The notes: generated from the sequence alone by a model not told the origin. Numbered from the stretch's first letter, positions 46,186 to 56,636 are shown. The stretch is DNA of 64,000 nucleotides from Erythrobasidium yunnanense (GCA_001600175.1 BCJC01000003.1:124001-188000); one strand, 5' to 3'. Numbers and translations are program-made.

Positions 46186-47387
46186 TCAAGCTGAAACTCC
46201 CTTCTCCTTCCAATAGAAGTCGAGCTCTTGGAAGAATCGCCATTTCAGCTGCTGACCCCATCCTTTGGCCTTCCAGTCATTCAGAGTCTGGGGAAAGTGT
46301 TCGACTCCATCTCTGACTGTAGCGTCGTGTGCAATAATGACGAAGACATCCTCATCACAGTCAATCTCCTGCAAATGGTCCCTCGTCTTCATAGCCAAGG
46401 GAATATCGAGACCGTATGTCATATCGAAGAGAGAATGGGTTGCTTTCCTGCCTCTAGACGCTTGAAGCTCCTCCCAAGCATGGCCAGGGCATAGCGAGGA
46501 AGAAGCGTGGGACGTGCAGGGATTTGGGGTGATGGTATCTGGCACAGGCAGATACTGCGAAGGACGGAATATTCCAGCATAATGGCATATATCCATATGG
46601 TTCGTACTCAGTATCAGCCTTCGTTCCAGCATCGCAATGCAGGCCGAGGAGCTCACCTCCTCCCAGCAAGACAAAGGTGTCGGGATCCATTGTCGTCCTT
46701 GCGAGGCCGCACATATGACCTGTAGATACACTTCGGTCAGCCAGCTCTCATGTGTAGTTGCGATTCCTCACCTATGGCGTGTCCAGGACTATCTAGCAGG
46801 TAAAATGAGCCATCGCCGAAGTAATCGAACGCAGGGAAATTTCCGATCCGCAACGTGTTCGGACCATCAAAGTCGATCTCGACAAGCTCTCTGCCCTCAT
46901 AGTCGCTCTCAAGTATCGGCGATTTAGGATTTGCGGGCGCTCCAGGCAGCAATCCTTCCTTGAAGCCCCGTCCCACAACCAGCTTCGTAGTCTTGGGGAA
47001 AGTATCAGGATTTCCTATGTGATCCCAATGCCAGTGGCTCCAGATGACAGCTTCAATATCCTTCCTGGGTATGCCATTCTTGTCCAATGTGTCTGCCACA
47101 TCGTCCCCTACGTCGATCTTATACTTGGTAGTAGGGATGTACTCTGCAATAGTAGGAGCATAGTTGGTATAGTCCTTGCGAATACCGAGATCCCAGACAA
47201 GCTTCCGGCCTGAGGGATGCTGTAGGAGGAAAGAAAGGGAGGGTGCATTCCTGAATGTGTCTAAACCAGGTACAAGCGGAGCCATGAAGCGTGCTAAGAT
47301 ACTAGGTCCGAAGTTGACAGGGTTGATCAAGCTGACGGAGATCGTGCCAGTACCGCTGGGAAGGTCGACCACATTCTTCTTCGGCAT
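46186..47387 (-). CDS. Metallo-beta-lactamase-fold hydrolase, AttM/lactonase-like
   Basis: Exons 47387-46772, 46719-46657 and 46592-46186 give 361 residues. The zinc site is SHWHWDHIGNP (HxHxDH, about residues 115-122), preceded by KLVWDLGIRKDYTNYAPTIA, and later LLDSPGHAIGHMCGLART supplies the next histidines. The C-terminal part ICHYAGIFRPSQYLPVPDTI is the family block where LxxGDxCHxxGxFRP is expected. In bacteria the AttM group opens N-acyl homoserine lactones; fungal relatives are mostly untested. The frame across intron 2 only works if the acceptor is GG rather than AG (46594-46593): donor GTGAGC, 64-nt intron with a CTGATAC branch-like site. Upstream ATGs at 47462 and 47429 are in frame. 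It reads in the same direction as the neighbouring monooxygenase. Confidence 0.78.
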
Positions 47388-47820
47388 CTTCTTAGCGTGA
47401 GAGTTTGACAAAGTCTTGATGATTCTCATGAGTATGCTTCTGAGAATGCTAGCTGACGCCAAGGCCTGCTCACCGTCTGGGTTCGATCTGCAGTCCAGGT
47501 ACGCACTCGAGGCCTAGGTGTGAGCAGTGTCAAGAGGAGAAGGGAGTGAAATCAGGAGCTTAGGATATGAGTGTGTTGAGAACGCTCTTATGGTAGTTCC
47601 TGCTTCGGCAGCCAGCCGGTTAGAGATGATTGCCGGAAGGTCCAGGACGAGAAAGAGCACAGTATGACCTGGTATAGCATTCGCAGCCGCGCGAAAAGCT
47701 TCGTATCATCACTTGAACTTGTCAACAGAAAGCAATGGGCGAAATCGGTCGATGAGCTAAATGACTTTCGCAGTATCAGGACAACATAAACCAAGTACTT
47801 CATCTCCTATAGCTACTATC
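47388..47820. other. Intergenic, no gene seen
   Basis: 433 bp between the start of the metallo-beta-lactamase and the stop of Baeyer-Villiger monooxygenase 1. Short frames only; this is the likely promoter of the former. Confidence 0.5.
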
Positions 47821-49828
47821 TCATGCACCGACTGACTGAGTGAGGTTGAAATCGCTGTAATTTCGCGCTTTCACCTCATCGCACTTCTTCCTGTAGCCGT
47901 ATCCGGGCCCATTGTAACGAAATACCGTGCGTTTCTGCTTGTATGCGAGATTCTTGTTCACACCAGTCATCCAGGAATCCACCTCTTGTGAAAGCATGCC
48001 TTTCGAGCAATCGTGGACGTGCTGAGTCCAGACCTCCATTCCGGTATCCGTCGCTTCCATGCAGGTGATACAGTTATCGCGCGCGTATTGCATATAATCT
48101 GATACCCAGTTTACTGCGTACTCAATAGACTTAGGGAAATTTCCGAATGCCTAGTTCTCGGAACATCAGAGGACTATTCGCTTCATAATCTGGGCCTTTT
48201 GCTCACCTGATGCGGTCCCATGATCATCAAGAAATTAGGGAAGTCTTTGACGGTCAGACCGAGCTGTGTACGAATGCCGTCGCTCCAGACGTCGGTGAGT
48301 GACCTGTCGTTCCTGCCTCGAATGTCGACAGCGCGGAAAGACCCGGTAGTAGCATCGAAACCAGTAGCATAGATAAGGATGTCCAGCTCGTAAAGTTGCT
48401 CAGTAGTCTGTACACCTTGCTCGCAGATCTTCTCGATAGGCTGTTCCTTCAGATCAACCAAGGTGACATTTGGCTGATTGTAGACTTCAAAGTAGTTGGT
48501 TTCGAGAGGCAGGCGTCTTGTACCAAATCCATGACACTTCGGAATGAGCTTCTCTGCTGTCACTGGATCATGCACTCTGCCTCTGATCTTCTCGGCCATG
48601 AAGTCGCTGTACAGCGCATTTGCTTCCCGATCCATGAAGATGTCGGTGTTGACTCCGAGGAACTTTGCGAAGCCTGGCTTAGCATACAAAGCTTCCCATT
48701 TCGCACTGTTGAAATACTCAGTCAAGCTAGGCGCAATGGAGAGAAGAGTACTTACGTTCTCTCGGCTGGGTCCATCTCGACTGTCTTGTCGCTAGTGCTC
48801 ATGTGTACGAAGCCATGAGAGGACTTCATACAAGCTTCAAATATCTCCGGATATCGCTTGCGAATATCCTGCATTTCTTCAGATGAGATGGGCGAGTTGC
48901 GGAGGGGCGCAGCCCAGTTCGGCGTTCTCTGGAAGACCGTGAGGGAGCCTACGTCCTTTGCAATAGACTGTATCACTTGGATGCCAGTCGCGCCTGTGCC
49001 AATTATGCCGACTCGCTTGCCCTTCAATGCTTCTAAACCCTCTTTCGGCCATCGGCTAGTGTGGAACGAGTTCTTAAAGTCGTTGACTCCGGGGATATTA
49101 GGAGGTGTAGGCTGATTGAGAATTCCCATAGCGCTAACAACGTATCGGGAAGTGTACTGCTTGCCGTTCTGATCTGTTAGAAGCCAGTAATCGTCTGGAG
49201 ATTGGTACTGAGCGGTAACGATCTGAGTGTTGAAGATCATGTCCTTCCGGAGATCAAATCTTTCGGTGAGGAAGTTGGCATATTTCAGAATCTCCGGCTG
49301 CCCAGCGAAGTGCTCGCTCCAAGACCACTCGTCAAGAACTTCCTGGGAGAAAGAGAAGCCATAAGACCAGCTCTCAGAGTCGAAACGAGCGCCTGGGTAT
49401 CGATTCCTTTGTAATTAGAAAGTAGGTCAGTTTGCGAATCGGCCTTCTAGCGGCTGTCATTCGCACCAGTACCATGTACCCCCTTCGCCAGATCCAGTCT
49501 CGAAAGCTTTGACACGCAAGCCAAGATTGCGCATCTTGTACAGGGAGTAAATGCCGCTCAAGCCGGCGCCCACGACCAGAACATCGTAGTCGAGATCTTT
49601 GTTCGCTTCTTGGAAAGCTGACGAGGAAGAAGCAGGCTCTACAACATGACCATTCGAGCCATTCGTGTGAGACACGCCGTTCGCGCTAGGTTGCGTTCCA
49701 TTCTGTACTTGGGTCACTGGGAATCGAAAAGTCAGCACCTCGCAAAGCAAGATCCAGCCATACACGCCTTCGACTTACTGACTCTTTAGAGTGATATGCT
49801 CGATATCGACTTGAACAAGAAGTACCAT
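47821..49828 (-). CDS. Baeyer-Villiger-type flavin monooxygenase 1
   Basis: FAD- and NADPH-dependent, inserts oxygen next to a ketone to make an ester or lactone. Exons 49828-49783, 49716-49467, 49406-48756, 48705-48207 and 48150-47821; 591 residues. The FAD fingerprint is DVLVVGAGLSGIYSLYKMRN, followed by GEGGTWYWNRYPGARFDSES, the conserved W-N-R-YPGAR-D block of the CHMO-like branch. The NADPH fingerprint is VGIIGTGATGIQVIQSIAKD. The BVMO motif region reads NDFKNSFHTSRWP: the HTxxWP half is intact but the usual FxG part is changed and one residue short. A further match is YATGFDATTGSF. The N-terminus has an NGS/NGV-rich lead. The junction of exons 1 and 2 (donor GTCAGT) and thus the first 16 residues are uncertain. 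Divergent from monooxygenase 2. Confidence 0.92.
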
Positions 49829-50269
49829 CCTGCTTTGCGCTCCTTCTTTCACCAGCAAGGCCCATTCGGCATTGAGAAGCCGTTGCTCCCCTCTCACTAT
49901 TACCGAGCCCCGCATGGAAATGAGAGGCAATCATTGAACTGCTAAGTGCGCTAATTGGGTACCTTCTTACCTTTTTTACCATACCCGCTAGATTCTCGGT
50001 TAAGATCATGCGGCATTGGCAGTGCAGCGTGGACTTCCGACGCCTATTCCCTGTACAAGTACATCCAGTCCACGCAACTCTGATCTCTCCCATCATTCAA
50101 GCACAGTAACATCAACTTTGAGAGCTCGAGTCGCAAGTCTGACAAAATCGATTATCCGAAGTCAGCTGACCGGGCAACTCTCCATTCTCATCGTACGTTC
50201 AGAGTTACTTTGGGACCGCGAAACAATGCTGACCCTACTTCTATTAGATACAGTTGGTCCTACATTACA
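49829..50269. promoter_or_regulatory. Bidirectional promoter between the two Baeyer-Villiger monooxygenases
   Basis: 441 bp separate the two ATGs. It contains CGG-N10-CCG at 49867-49882, the half-site arrangement used by some Zn2Cys6 dimers (Put3-like), and a direct CGG-N11-CGG at 49997-50013. A Zn2Cys6 regulator is encoded in the same cluster at 59616. CGG triplets are common by chance, so regulation through these sites is a hypothesis. Confidence 0.45.
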
Positions 50270-52459
50270 ATGGCAACGCTCGTAGGCATGCCGGCACCTG
50301 TTAATGGATGCGCGCATCCCAAAGTCCTTGTAGACAAAGCACTCAAAGAGACCAAGAAAGCACACATTCCAAACGGTCATCACCACACCAACGGCACCAA
50401 TGGCGTCAATGGAGTTCATGAATCTTCCGCCGACGATGCTTTCAAGATCGGCTCTGAGTACGCGTACACGCCGCGAAGAATGAAGGTCATCACGATCGGT
50501 GCAGGCTTCTCTGGTCTCTTGATGGCTCACAAGTTCCAGCATCGCTTTCCGGAGATGCGTGACATTGTCGATCATCAGGTACGCCCGAATGAAATTCGCG
50601 TTGTCTGACCCAAGCTTACTCAATCATCGCAGATCTTTGAAGCTAGAAGCGATGTAGGAGGTACCTGGCTTGCGAATGACTATCCTGGAGTCCAATGCGA
50701 TGTCCCAGCCCATATCTACGTAAGCTACCATAGACATTGCTTTCCCTTACGAAGTCCGCTGAATGGCTTCGCAGGCATTTCCCTTCGATCCTAACCCTAA
50801 TTGGTCTCGCTTCTACGCTTCTGGTTCGGATATATTGGCGTCAGTCTGCACTTTAACGGAATACTGTTGCACTGTGCTGATCAGAGTACCGGAATATAGA
50901 TACATCAAGGCTACTGTCAAGAAGTGGAGTCTTGACAAGGATCTGCACCTAAACACAAGAGTTGTAGGCGCACATTGGCAAGAAGATATCGGTCAATGGA
51001 AAGTCACGGTCGAGCACAACGGCGCACAGCGCGAGGAGTTCTGCCACGTCTTGATCTCTTCACAGGGTGTTCTAGTGTAAGCCCTACCATTACTCAACCC
51101 CTTCAGAAGAGCGGAACTGAGCCCTCTTTTGGTGCAGACACGAGAACTGGCCAAAGATCCCTGGACTTTCCAGCTTCAAAGGTCACGTTACGCATAGTGC
51201 GGCCTGGGATCACTCGTATGACTATTCAAACAAGCGTATCGCTGTCATTGGCAATGGCTCTTCAGGCATTCAGATCGTGCCGCAAATGACCAAGCTGCCT
51301 GGCACTACTGTTCGCAACTTTGTTCGAGGGCCGGCATGGGTCTACTACCGAGCACCGCCAGCGAAACATCTTGGCAGAGAAGACCTTGATCCCAATCCGA
51401 AGTACACTGAGGAGGATAAGGCGAGGTTCCAGGATCCCAAGGAGCATCTTGCGCACAGAAAGAAAATCATCGCTACTACCAACAAGTCCTTCTACATCTT
51501 CTTGAAGGGCAAGAACAACGAAGAAGGCATGCGTCTAGCCTCCGAACAGATGGCTGAGAAGCTCAATCACGATCCAGAGCTTTGCAGAAAGCTTATTCCG
51601 AAGTGGGAGCTAGGTTGCAGACGCATAACTCCCGGACCAGGTCAGTCAGCCGGCCCGACCCACGTGATGCGCACTCGTTTCTGACTTTCTCTGCTTCAGG
51701 CTATCTTGAATCGTTCTTACAGCCAAACTGTTCCATCACCGACAGTCCTACAGTGAAGGTGACGGATAACGCGATACACACTGCCGATGGCGAAGTCTTC
51801 GAGTGCGACGTCAGTAAGTATACCTACTTATCCCTCGATGCTAGCATAGTCGCTATGAGTACTAACATTTGTATGCAACTTCAGTCATCTGTGCGACCGG
51901 CTTCGATGTCTCGCATCGACCTCGCTTCCCCATTGTCGGCAAGAAAGGCATCGATCTTCGAGAGACATGGAAGGAGGATCCCGAATCGTACATCTCTGTC
52001 GCTGTGCCCAACATTCCTAACTATTTCTTAATGATGGGACCGAATTGCCTTGGAGGCCATGGTTCTCTCGTCGAATCGCTCAACTGGACAGGCGATTACT
52101 TTGTCAAGTGGATCCGGAAGATGGCGATGGAAGACATCAAGTCAGTTGAGCCTAAGGAAGAGAAGGTTAAGGACTTTATACGCTACACCGATGAGGTGCA
52201 CAAGACACTCGTTTGGAGTGGTGCCTGCAGTAGCTGGTACAAGAGAGGGCGCAAAGACGGACGCGTCACAGCTCTTTTCGGTGGTAGTTCGCAGCTCTTC
52301 AATCGCCTGCTGAGCGAGATCAGAGGAGAAGACTTCAACATAGAGTACAATACCAGCAACTCGTTCAGATTCATGGGTACAGGCTTCACGGAGGCCGAGT
52401 TCAAGGAGGGTGCAGATCTAGCTTGGTATGTTGAGGAAGCGGAGAAGCTGAAAGCGTAG
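50270..52459 (+). CDS. Baeyer-Villiger-type flavin monooxygenase 2
   Basis: Seven exons: 50270-50578, 50633-50719, 50775-50839, 50885-51076, 51138-51640, 51700-51813, 51885-52459; 614 residues. The FAD site is KVITIGAGFSGLLMAHKFQH and then EARSDVGGTWLANDYPGVQC (here D-YPGVQCD in place of the R-YPGAR of copy 1). The motif FKGHVTHSAAWD matches FxGxxxHxxxW(P/D) perfectly, and the NADPH site is RIAVIGNGSSGIQIVPQM. Later blocks are FECDVIICATGFDVSHRPRF and NYFLMMGPNCLGGHGSLVES. This is the subgroup seen in steroid- and fungal secondary-metabolite-type BVMOs, clearly different from monooxygenase 1. The N-terminus carries a His/Asn/Gly-rich lead (PNGHHHTNGTNGVNG). A 5'-truncated copy of its last two exons lies at 54121-54853. 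Confidence 0.93.
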
Positions 52460-53795
52460 ACCACATAGTAGTCGCTGGAAGTTCAAGCAGTGTGGAGTAG
52501 ACTATTTATGTATATCCGCAGGGAATGTTGTACTGGCAACGCTCAATAGCCGTCTTATTTCGTATACAAGCTCAACAGCCATGCTACAGCATGTTCGGTA
52601 TCTGCCTTGCTTCGAATGGTACACCCCACTAACTTGCCTATCTACAATTGCATTCGCTATTCCCAAAGCTTGAAGTGATTGCCTTTCGTAGGGTTGCTGA
52701 GTATCCAGGGAATACCCTTGACGATGACTTCGTCCCAAGCGGCAGAGAGCGACAATTGCTGTCCGTATCGACGGAATCCGTGAGGAACGCCTTTAAAGAG
52801 GTGCACATCGGCAGGAACGCTGCATGCACAATTGAGTAAACTTGGTTTCCTTGATCGAAAAGACATATCAAAGAGTACATACCCAGTTTCCTCCAGCAAT
52901 CGTCCATACAGCAACGCCTCATCTCGAAGAGGGTCGAGACCGGCAACACCGATAACAGTAGGAGGGAGATTTCGAACTTGATCTACGCTTGCATTGCCTG
53001 GGTTCAAGAAGAGATCGTCCTCCCGTACATCCTGAACGTTCAGCAAGTCGAGGAACTGAGCGATTCTCGCGACAGGCAAGATGGGAGCATCTTTGTTTTC
53101 TTCTTTAGAAGAGATGCTGGGAGATGCAAGTCTTGCCAGCTGTGGACCGAAAGCGTTGTAATGGGCCAAGCAAGGTATCATGAGGATTTGGCCAGCGATG
53201 GGAGGACAGTCTGCCAGCTTTGTTCCAAGTTGCTGTGCCAGAACGTACGACGCAGTCATCCATGCTCCAGCAGAAATGCCTTCCAGAATGACCTTGGATG
53301 CATCGAAGGGAAAGGTCGCTTTGGTGTGCAGCCAGCGAAGAGCAGTCTCTACGTCGAGCCAAGGGGTAGGATAGCTGAACTCTGGCGTATGTCTGTAATT
53401 GACGTTGAAGACGCAGACGCCTGTTGCGATAACTATCCTGGCGCAAGCTGCATCTTCTGACGACAGCGTACCGAAGAGATGGCCTCCTCCATGCAGATGA
53501 ACAACGAGCGGAGTACTTGCATCAAGAGGCTTGGATTTGAGATGATAGATGCGAGCTGACAGAGTGTAGCCATCCGAAGCTTCGATGGAGATGTCCTGCA
53601 TTTCGAGCTGATCTGCCAAACCAACCATCTCCTTGGCTGATACCGCTTCTCTACCATCATTCGTAGCCTTCTTGGTGTCCTTCAATGTCTGTCCTGGCGC
53701 TGGACCAGGGAGTCCTGCAGCTTCTGTCGCGAGCCATTGGGCGCTGGTTCCACCGTACGAAGAGAAGTCGGCCATTCCGATGCGTCAAGATGCTC
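51700..53795. repeat. Tandem duplication unit, copy A
   Basis: About 2.1 kb covering the last two exons of monooxygenase 2, the intergenic spacer and the whole convergent esterase 1 with about 20 bp upstream of its ATG. It is repeated in the same orientation as copy B at about 54121-56290. Divergence is uneven: roughly one base in seven differs around 53041-53130 but the stretch 53234-53499 is identical to copy B. The boundaries are set by eye and are approximate. Confidence 0.85.
52657..53775 (-). CDS. Alpha/beta-hydrolase, HSL-family esterase 1
   Basis: Exons 53775-52883 and 52819-52657; 351 residues. The oxyanion-hole motif is VVHLHGGGHLFG and the nucleophile elbow is LEGISAGAWMTAS (GxSxG with Ser at about 176). 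GLDPLRDEALLYGRLLEETG supplies the acid region (LDPLRD), and after the intron VHLFKGVPHGFRRYG supplies the catalytic histidine in PHGF. This is the hormone-sensitive-lipase branch, to which the esterases of several bacterial Baeyer-Villiger pathways belong, for example those hydrolysing caprolactone or hydroxyphenyl acetate. There is no signal peptide, so it should act in the cytosol. It converges on monooxygenase 2 with stops 197 bp apart; together they suggest ketone to ester to acid plus alcohol. A close paralog is at 55155-56269. Confidence 0.93.
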   Translation of the reverse strand: MADFSSYGGTSAQWLATEAAGLPGPAPGQTLKDTKKATNDGREAVSAKEMVGLADQLEMQDISIEASDGYTLSARIYHLKSKPLDASTPLVVHLHGGGHLFGTLSSEDAACARIVIATGVCVFNVNYRHTPEFSYPTPWLDVETALRWLHTKATFPFDASKVILEGISAGAWMTASYVLAQQLGTKLADCPPIAGQILMIPCLAHYNAFGPQLARLASPSISSKEENKDAPILPVARIAQFLDLLNVQDVREDDLFLNPGNASVDQVRNLPPTVIGVAGLDPLRDEALLYGRLLEETGYVLFDMSFRSRKPSLLNCACSVPADVHLFKGVPHGFRRYGQQLSLSAAWDEVIVKGIPWILSNPTKGNHFKLWE

Positions 53796-54120
53796 CTCCA
53801 TGTCGCTGTAATGGCTGCCAAGAACGTAAAAGAAGAGATCCCTCCTTGCTCTGGTTATCAGCCGTATTGGAACGCTGGCAAGATCATATCGCGATTAACG
53901 AATAGAACGCCAAGGATCTTATCCTGCAGCTTCCAAAGCAGACATACACACGACCAAGGCCTAGACCCATTTTCGAACACCACCGCAACAGTCTGAAGTC
54001 ATCTGGCAGACTGATTCATTCTGTCGTCTCTGCATTCACATTGCGTACCACCTACTCTCACAATCTTCTTCTGCATACCTCTCGCAATGTCAGTATGCCT
54101 ACCGCTTGCGATAGCCCAGA
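53776..54120. other. Spacer between duplication units
   Basis: 345 bp between esterase 1 and the monooxygenase relic. It contains the esterase 1 promoter and probably the duplication breakpoint. No gene seen. Confidence 0.5.
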
Positions 54121-54853
54121 ATCTATACAGCCAAACTTTTCCAGCACCGACAGCCCTACTGTGAAGACTGCGGACCGCGCAATACATGCTGCCATAACGA
54201 ACTCTTTGTGCCACTTCAGTAAGTATGCCCTTCACCTCCAAAACAAATACCGGGCCATGATCGCTGACATCTGGCTTGCGCATCTTGCAGTCATCTGCGC
54301 GACCGGCTTTGATGTCTCGCATCGACCTCGCTTGTATATCGTCAGCAAGAATGACGTTGATCTTCGAGAGAGAAGAGGGAGGATCCCGAATCGTACATCT
54401 CAGTCGCCATACCGAACGTTCCCAGCTACTTCCTGGTGTGTCCAAACTGTCTTGGAGGTCATGCATCTCTCGTCGAAGCGCGCAACATGACAGGCGACCA
54501 CTTCATCAAGTGAATCCGGAGGATGGCGATGGAAGACATCAAGTCGGTTGAGCCTAAGGGAGAGAAGGTCAGGGGCTTTATACGCTACACCGACGAGGGG
54601 CACAGAACACTCGTCTAGAGTGGTGCTTGCAGTAGTTGGTATAAGCGAGGGCGCAAGGACGGACGCACCACAGCTCTCTTCGGTGGTGGTACGCAGCTCT
54701 TCGGCCCCCTGCTAAGCGAGATCAAAGGCGAAGACTTCAACATAGACCACAATACAAGCAATTCGTTCAGATTCATGGGTACGGGCTTCACGGAAGCCGA
54801 GTTCAAGAAGGTGCAGATCTGGCGTAGAAGAAGCGGTGAAACTCGAAGTCTAG
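54121..54853 (+). pseudogene. 5'-truncated, decayed copy of Baeyer-Villiger monooxygenase 2
   Basis: Sequence matches the last two exons and the intron between them of the gene at 50270-52459: remnants include the CSITDSPTVKVTDNAIHTAD region, the ICATGFDVSHRPR block and the FRFMGTGF end. The first five exons (both nucleotide-binding folds, the BVMO motif) are absent, and the remaining frame is broken by at least two stops (TGA near 54511, TAG near 54616) plus indels. It cannot encode a flavin enzyme. It is the remains of the monooxygenase half of duplication copy B, while its partner esterase stayed intact. Confidence 0.85.
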
Positions 54854-55154
54854 ACCGCACGGTACTCGCTAGGGATTTGCGCAGTCCAGGGAGTGTGTGT
54901 ATCCGCAGGATTATGTTGTGCTGCCAACGATAGAAAGCCGTTTTATGTCGAATCCGCCGTCTCGGCCAGCTAGATACGACTTCAGTTCGCCTTACACCAG
55001 AACGTAATGGATCAACTGAGCAACCCTTGATTGTCGTATGCTTTGCATCCACACGCAATCACGATGAAGCTCGGCAGCCAGATGGTCCGCTTTCAGTATC
55101 TGCGTTGCCTATAGTAATACACCGTACTGTCCAGTCTGTGTACAGCTTCTTACG

Positions 55155-56269
55155 CTACTCCCATAGCTTGAAGTGATTGCCTTGCGTGGGCTTGTTGAGT
55201 ACCCAGGTGGTCCCTTGGACGATGACCTCGTCCCACGCGGCAGAGTGCGACAGTTGCTGTCCGTATCGACGAAAGCCGTGAGGAACACCTTTGAAGAGAT
55301 GTACATCGGTCGGAACGCTGTACAGACAGTAGAGTAAGCGTTCTGCCATCTAATTGAACAATATCTAGCAGGGACGTACCCAGCTTCCTCCAGCAAGCGA
55401 CCGTATAGCAGAGCCTCATCACGAAGCGGGTCAAGACCAGCAACACCGATAACAGTAGGAGGGAGATTGCGAACTTGGTCAACGCTTGCATTGCCTGGAT
55501 TCAAGAATAGATCGTCGTCCCGCAGATCCTGAACGTTCAGCAGATCAAGGAATTGAGCGATTCGTGCGACAGGTAGGATGGGAGCGTCTTTGTTTTCTTC
55601 TTTCGAAGAGATGCCGGGTGATGCTAGTCTTGCCAGCTGTGGGCCGAAAGCGTTGTAGTGGGCCAAACAAGGTATCATGAGGATTTGGCCAGCGATGGGA
55701 GGACAGTCTACTAGCTTTGTTCCTAGTCGTTGTGCCAGAACGTACGACGCAGTCATCCATGCTCCAGCAGAAATGCCTTCCAGAATGACCTTGGATGCAT
55801 CGAAGGGAAAGGTCGCTTTGGTGTGCAGCCAGCGAAGAGCAGTCTCTACGTCGAGCCAAGGGGTAGGATAGCTGAACTCTGGCGTATGTCTGTAATTGAC
55901 GTTGAAGACGCAGACGCCTGTTGCGATAACTATCCTGGCGCAAGCTGCATCTTCTGACGACAGCGTACCGAAGAGATGGCCTCCTCCATGCAGATGGACG
56001 ACGAGCGGAGTGCTGGAATCAAGAGGCTTGGATTTCAGATGATAGATGCGAGCTGATAGAGTGTAGCCATCCGAAGCTTCGATGGAGATGTCCTGCATTT
56101 CGAGCTGATCTGCCAAACCGACCATCTCCTTGGCTGACACCGCTTCTCTACCATCATTCGTAGCCTTCTTGATGTCCTTCAATGTCTGTCCTGGCGCTGG
56201 AGCTGGAAGTCCTGCTTGGACCGCGAGCCATTCTGAGCTGGCTCCACCGTACGCAGAGAAGTCGGCCAT
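55155..56269 (-). CDS. Alpha/beta-hydrolase, HSL-family esterase 2
   Basis: Exons 56269-55380 and 55317-55155; 350 residues. A near-duplicate of esterase 1, with the same HGGG oxyanion motif, GISAG nucleophile elbow, GLDPLRDEALLYGRLLEE and PHGFRRYG histidine loop, and the same exon structure (intron of 62 versus 63 nt at the identical codon). Differences cluster at the N-terminus (FSAYGGASSEWLAVQAGLPA) and the C-terminal 40 residues (DEVIVQGTTWVLNKPTQGNH). All catalytic residues are kept, so it is probably active; the middle is identical at DNA level to esterase 1 over 266 bp. Retention of two active esterases beside a dead monooxygenase copy suggests dosage or a shifted substrate range. Confidence 0.93.
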
Positions 56270-56636
56270 TCTGATGCGTCAAGTTGGTTCTCCTATGATA
56301 CTGTAGTTCCTGCGAACAACATTGAAGGCCTTGTCTGCCTCCCTTTCCTGCTCATTTGTCCGATTCATTCATTTTCTTCCCGGCAAACATGCTGCCGACA
56401 GTACCGCTTGCGCAGAACCTGAGAATATCCCTATCTCGTCCTGCAACCTTGGAAGCACTACCAAGGACTACATTCATCTTCCATTTTCGAACATCGTCAG
56501 CAACAAGCTGAAGGGCTCTGTCCTGTCTGCAATCTGCGATCCCCTCTGGCTTCCATACCTATTCATCTGCATTCATTCTCCATACACCAAATCCTTTTCT
56601 GTCTACTTCTTCTCCTCTGTTCCTCACAAAGTCACT

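Larger units (their letters stand above)
54121..56290. repeat. Tandem duplication unit, copy B
   Basis: Direct repeat of copy A (about 51700-53795), holding the monooxygenase relic and the intact esterase 2. The spacer between relic and esterase also resembles that of copy A (for example the shared TATCCGCAGG..ATGTTGT.CTG.CAACG pattern), so the duplication covered the whole block. Confidence 0.85.

Noticed and set aside
48727-48755. A 29-nt intron in monooxygenase 1 using the first AG
   Set aside because: Too short for this genome; the next AG (intron 48706-48755, 50 nt) has a CTTGAC branch site and keeps the frame.
53105-53446. Minus-strand frame repeated at 55545-55943 within both esterases
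   Set aside because: An out-of-phase shadow; its repetition reflects the duplicated esterase, not a second gene.
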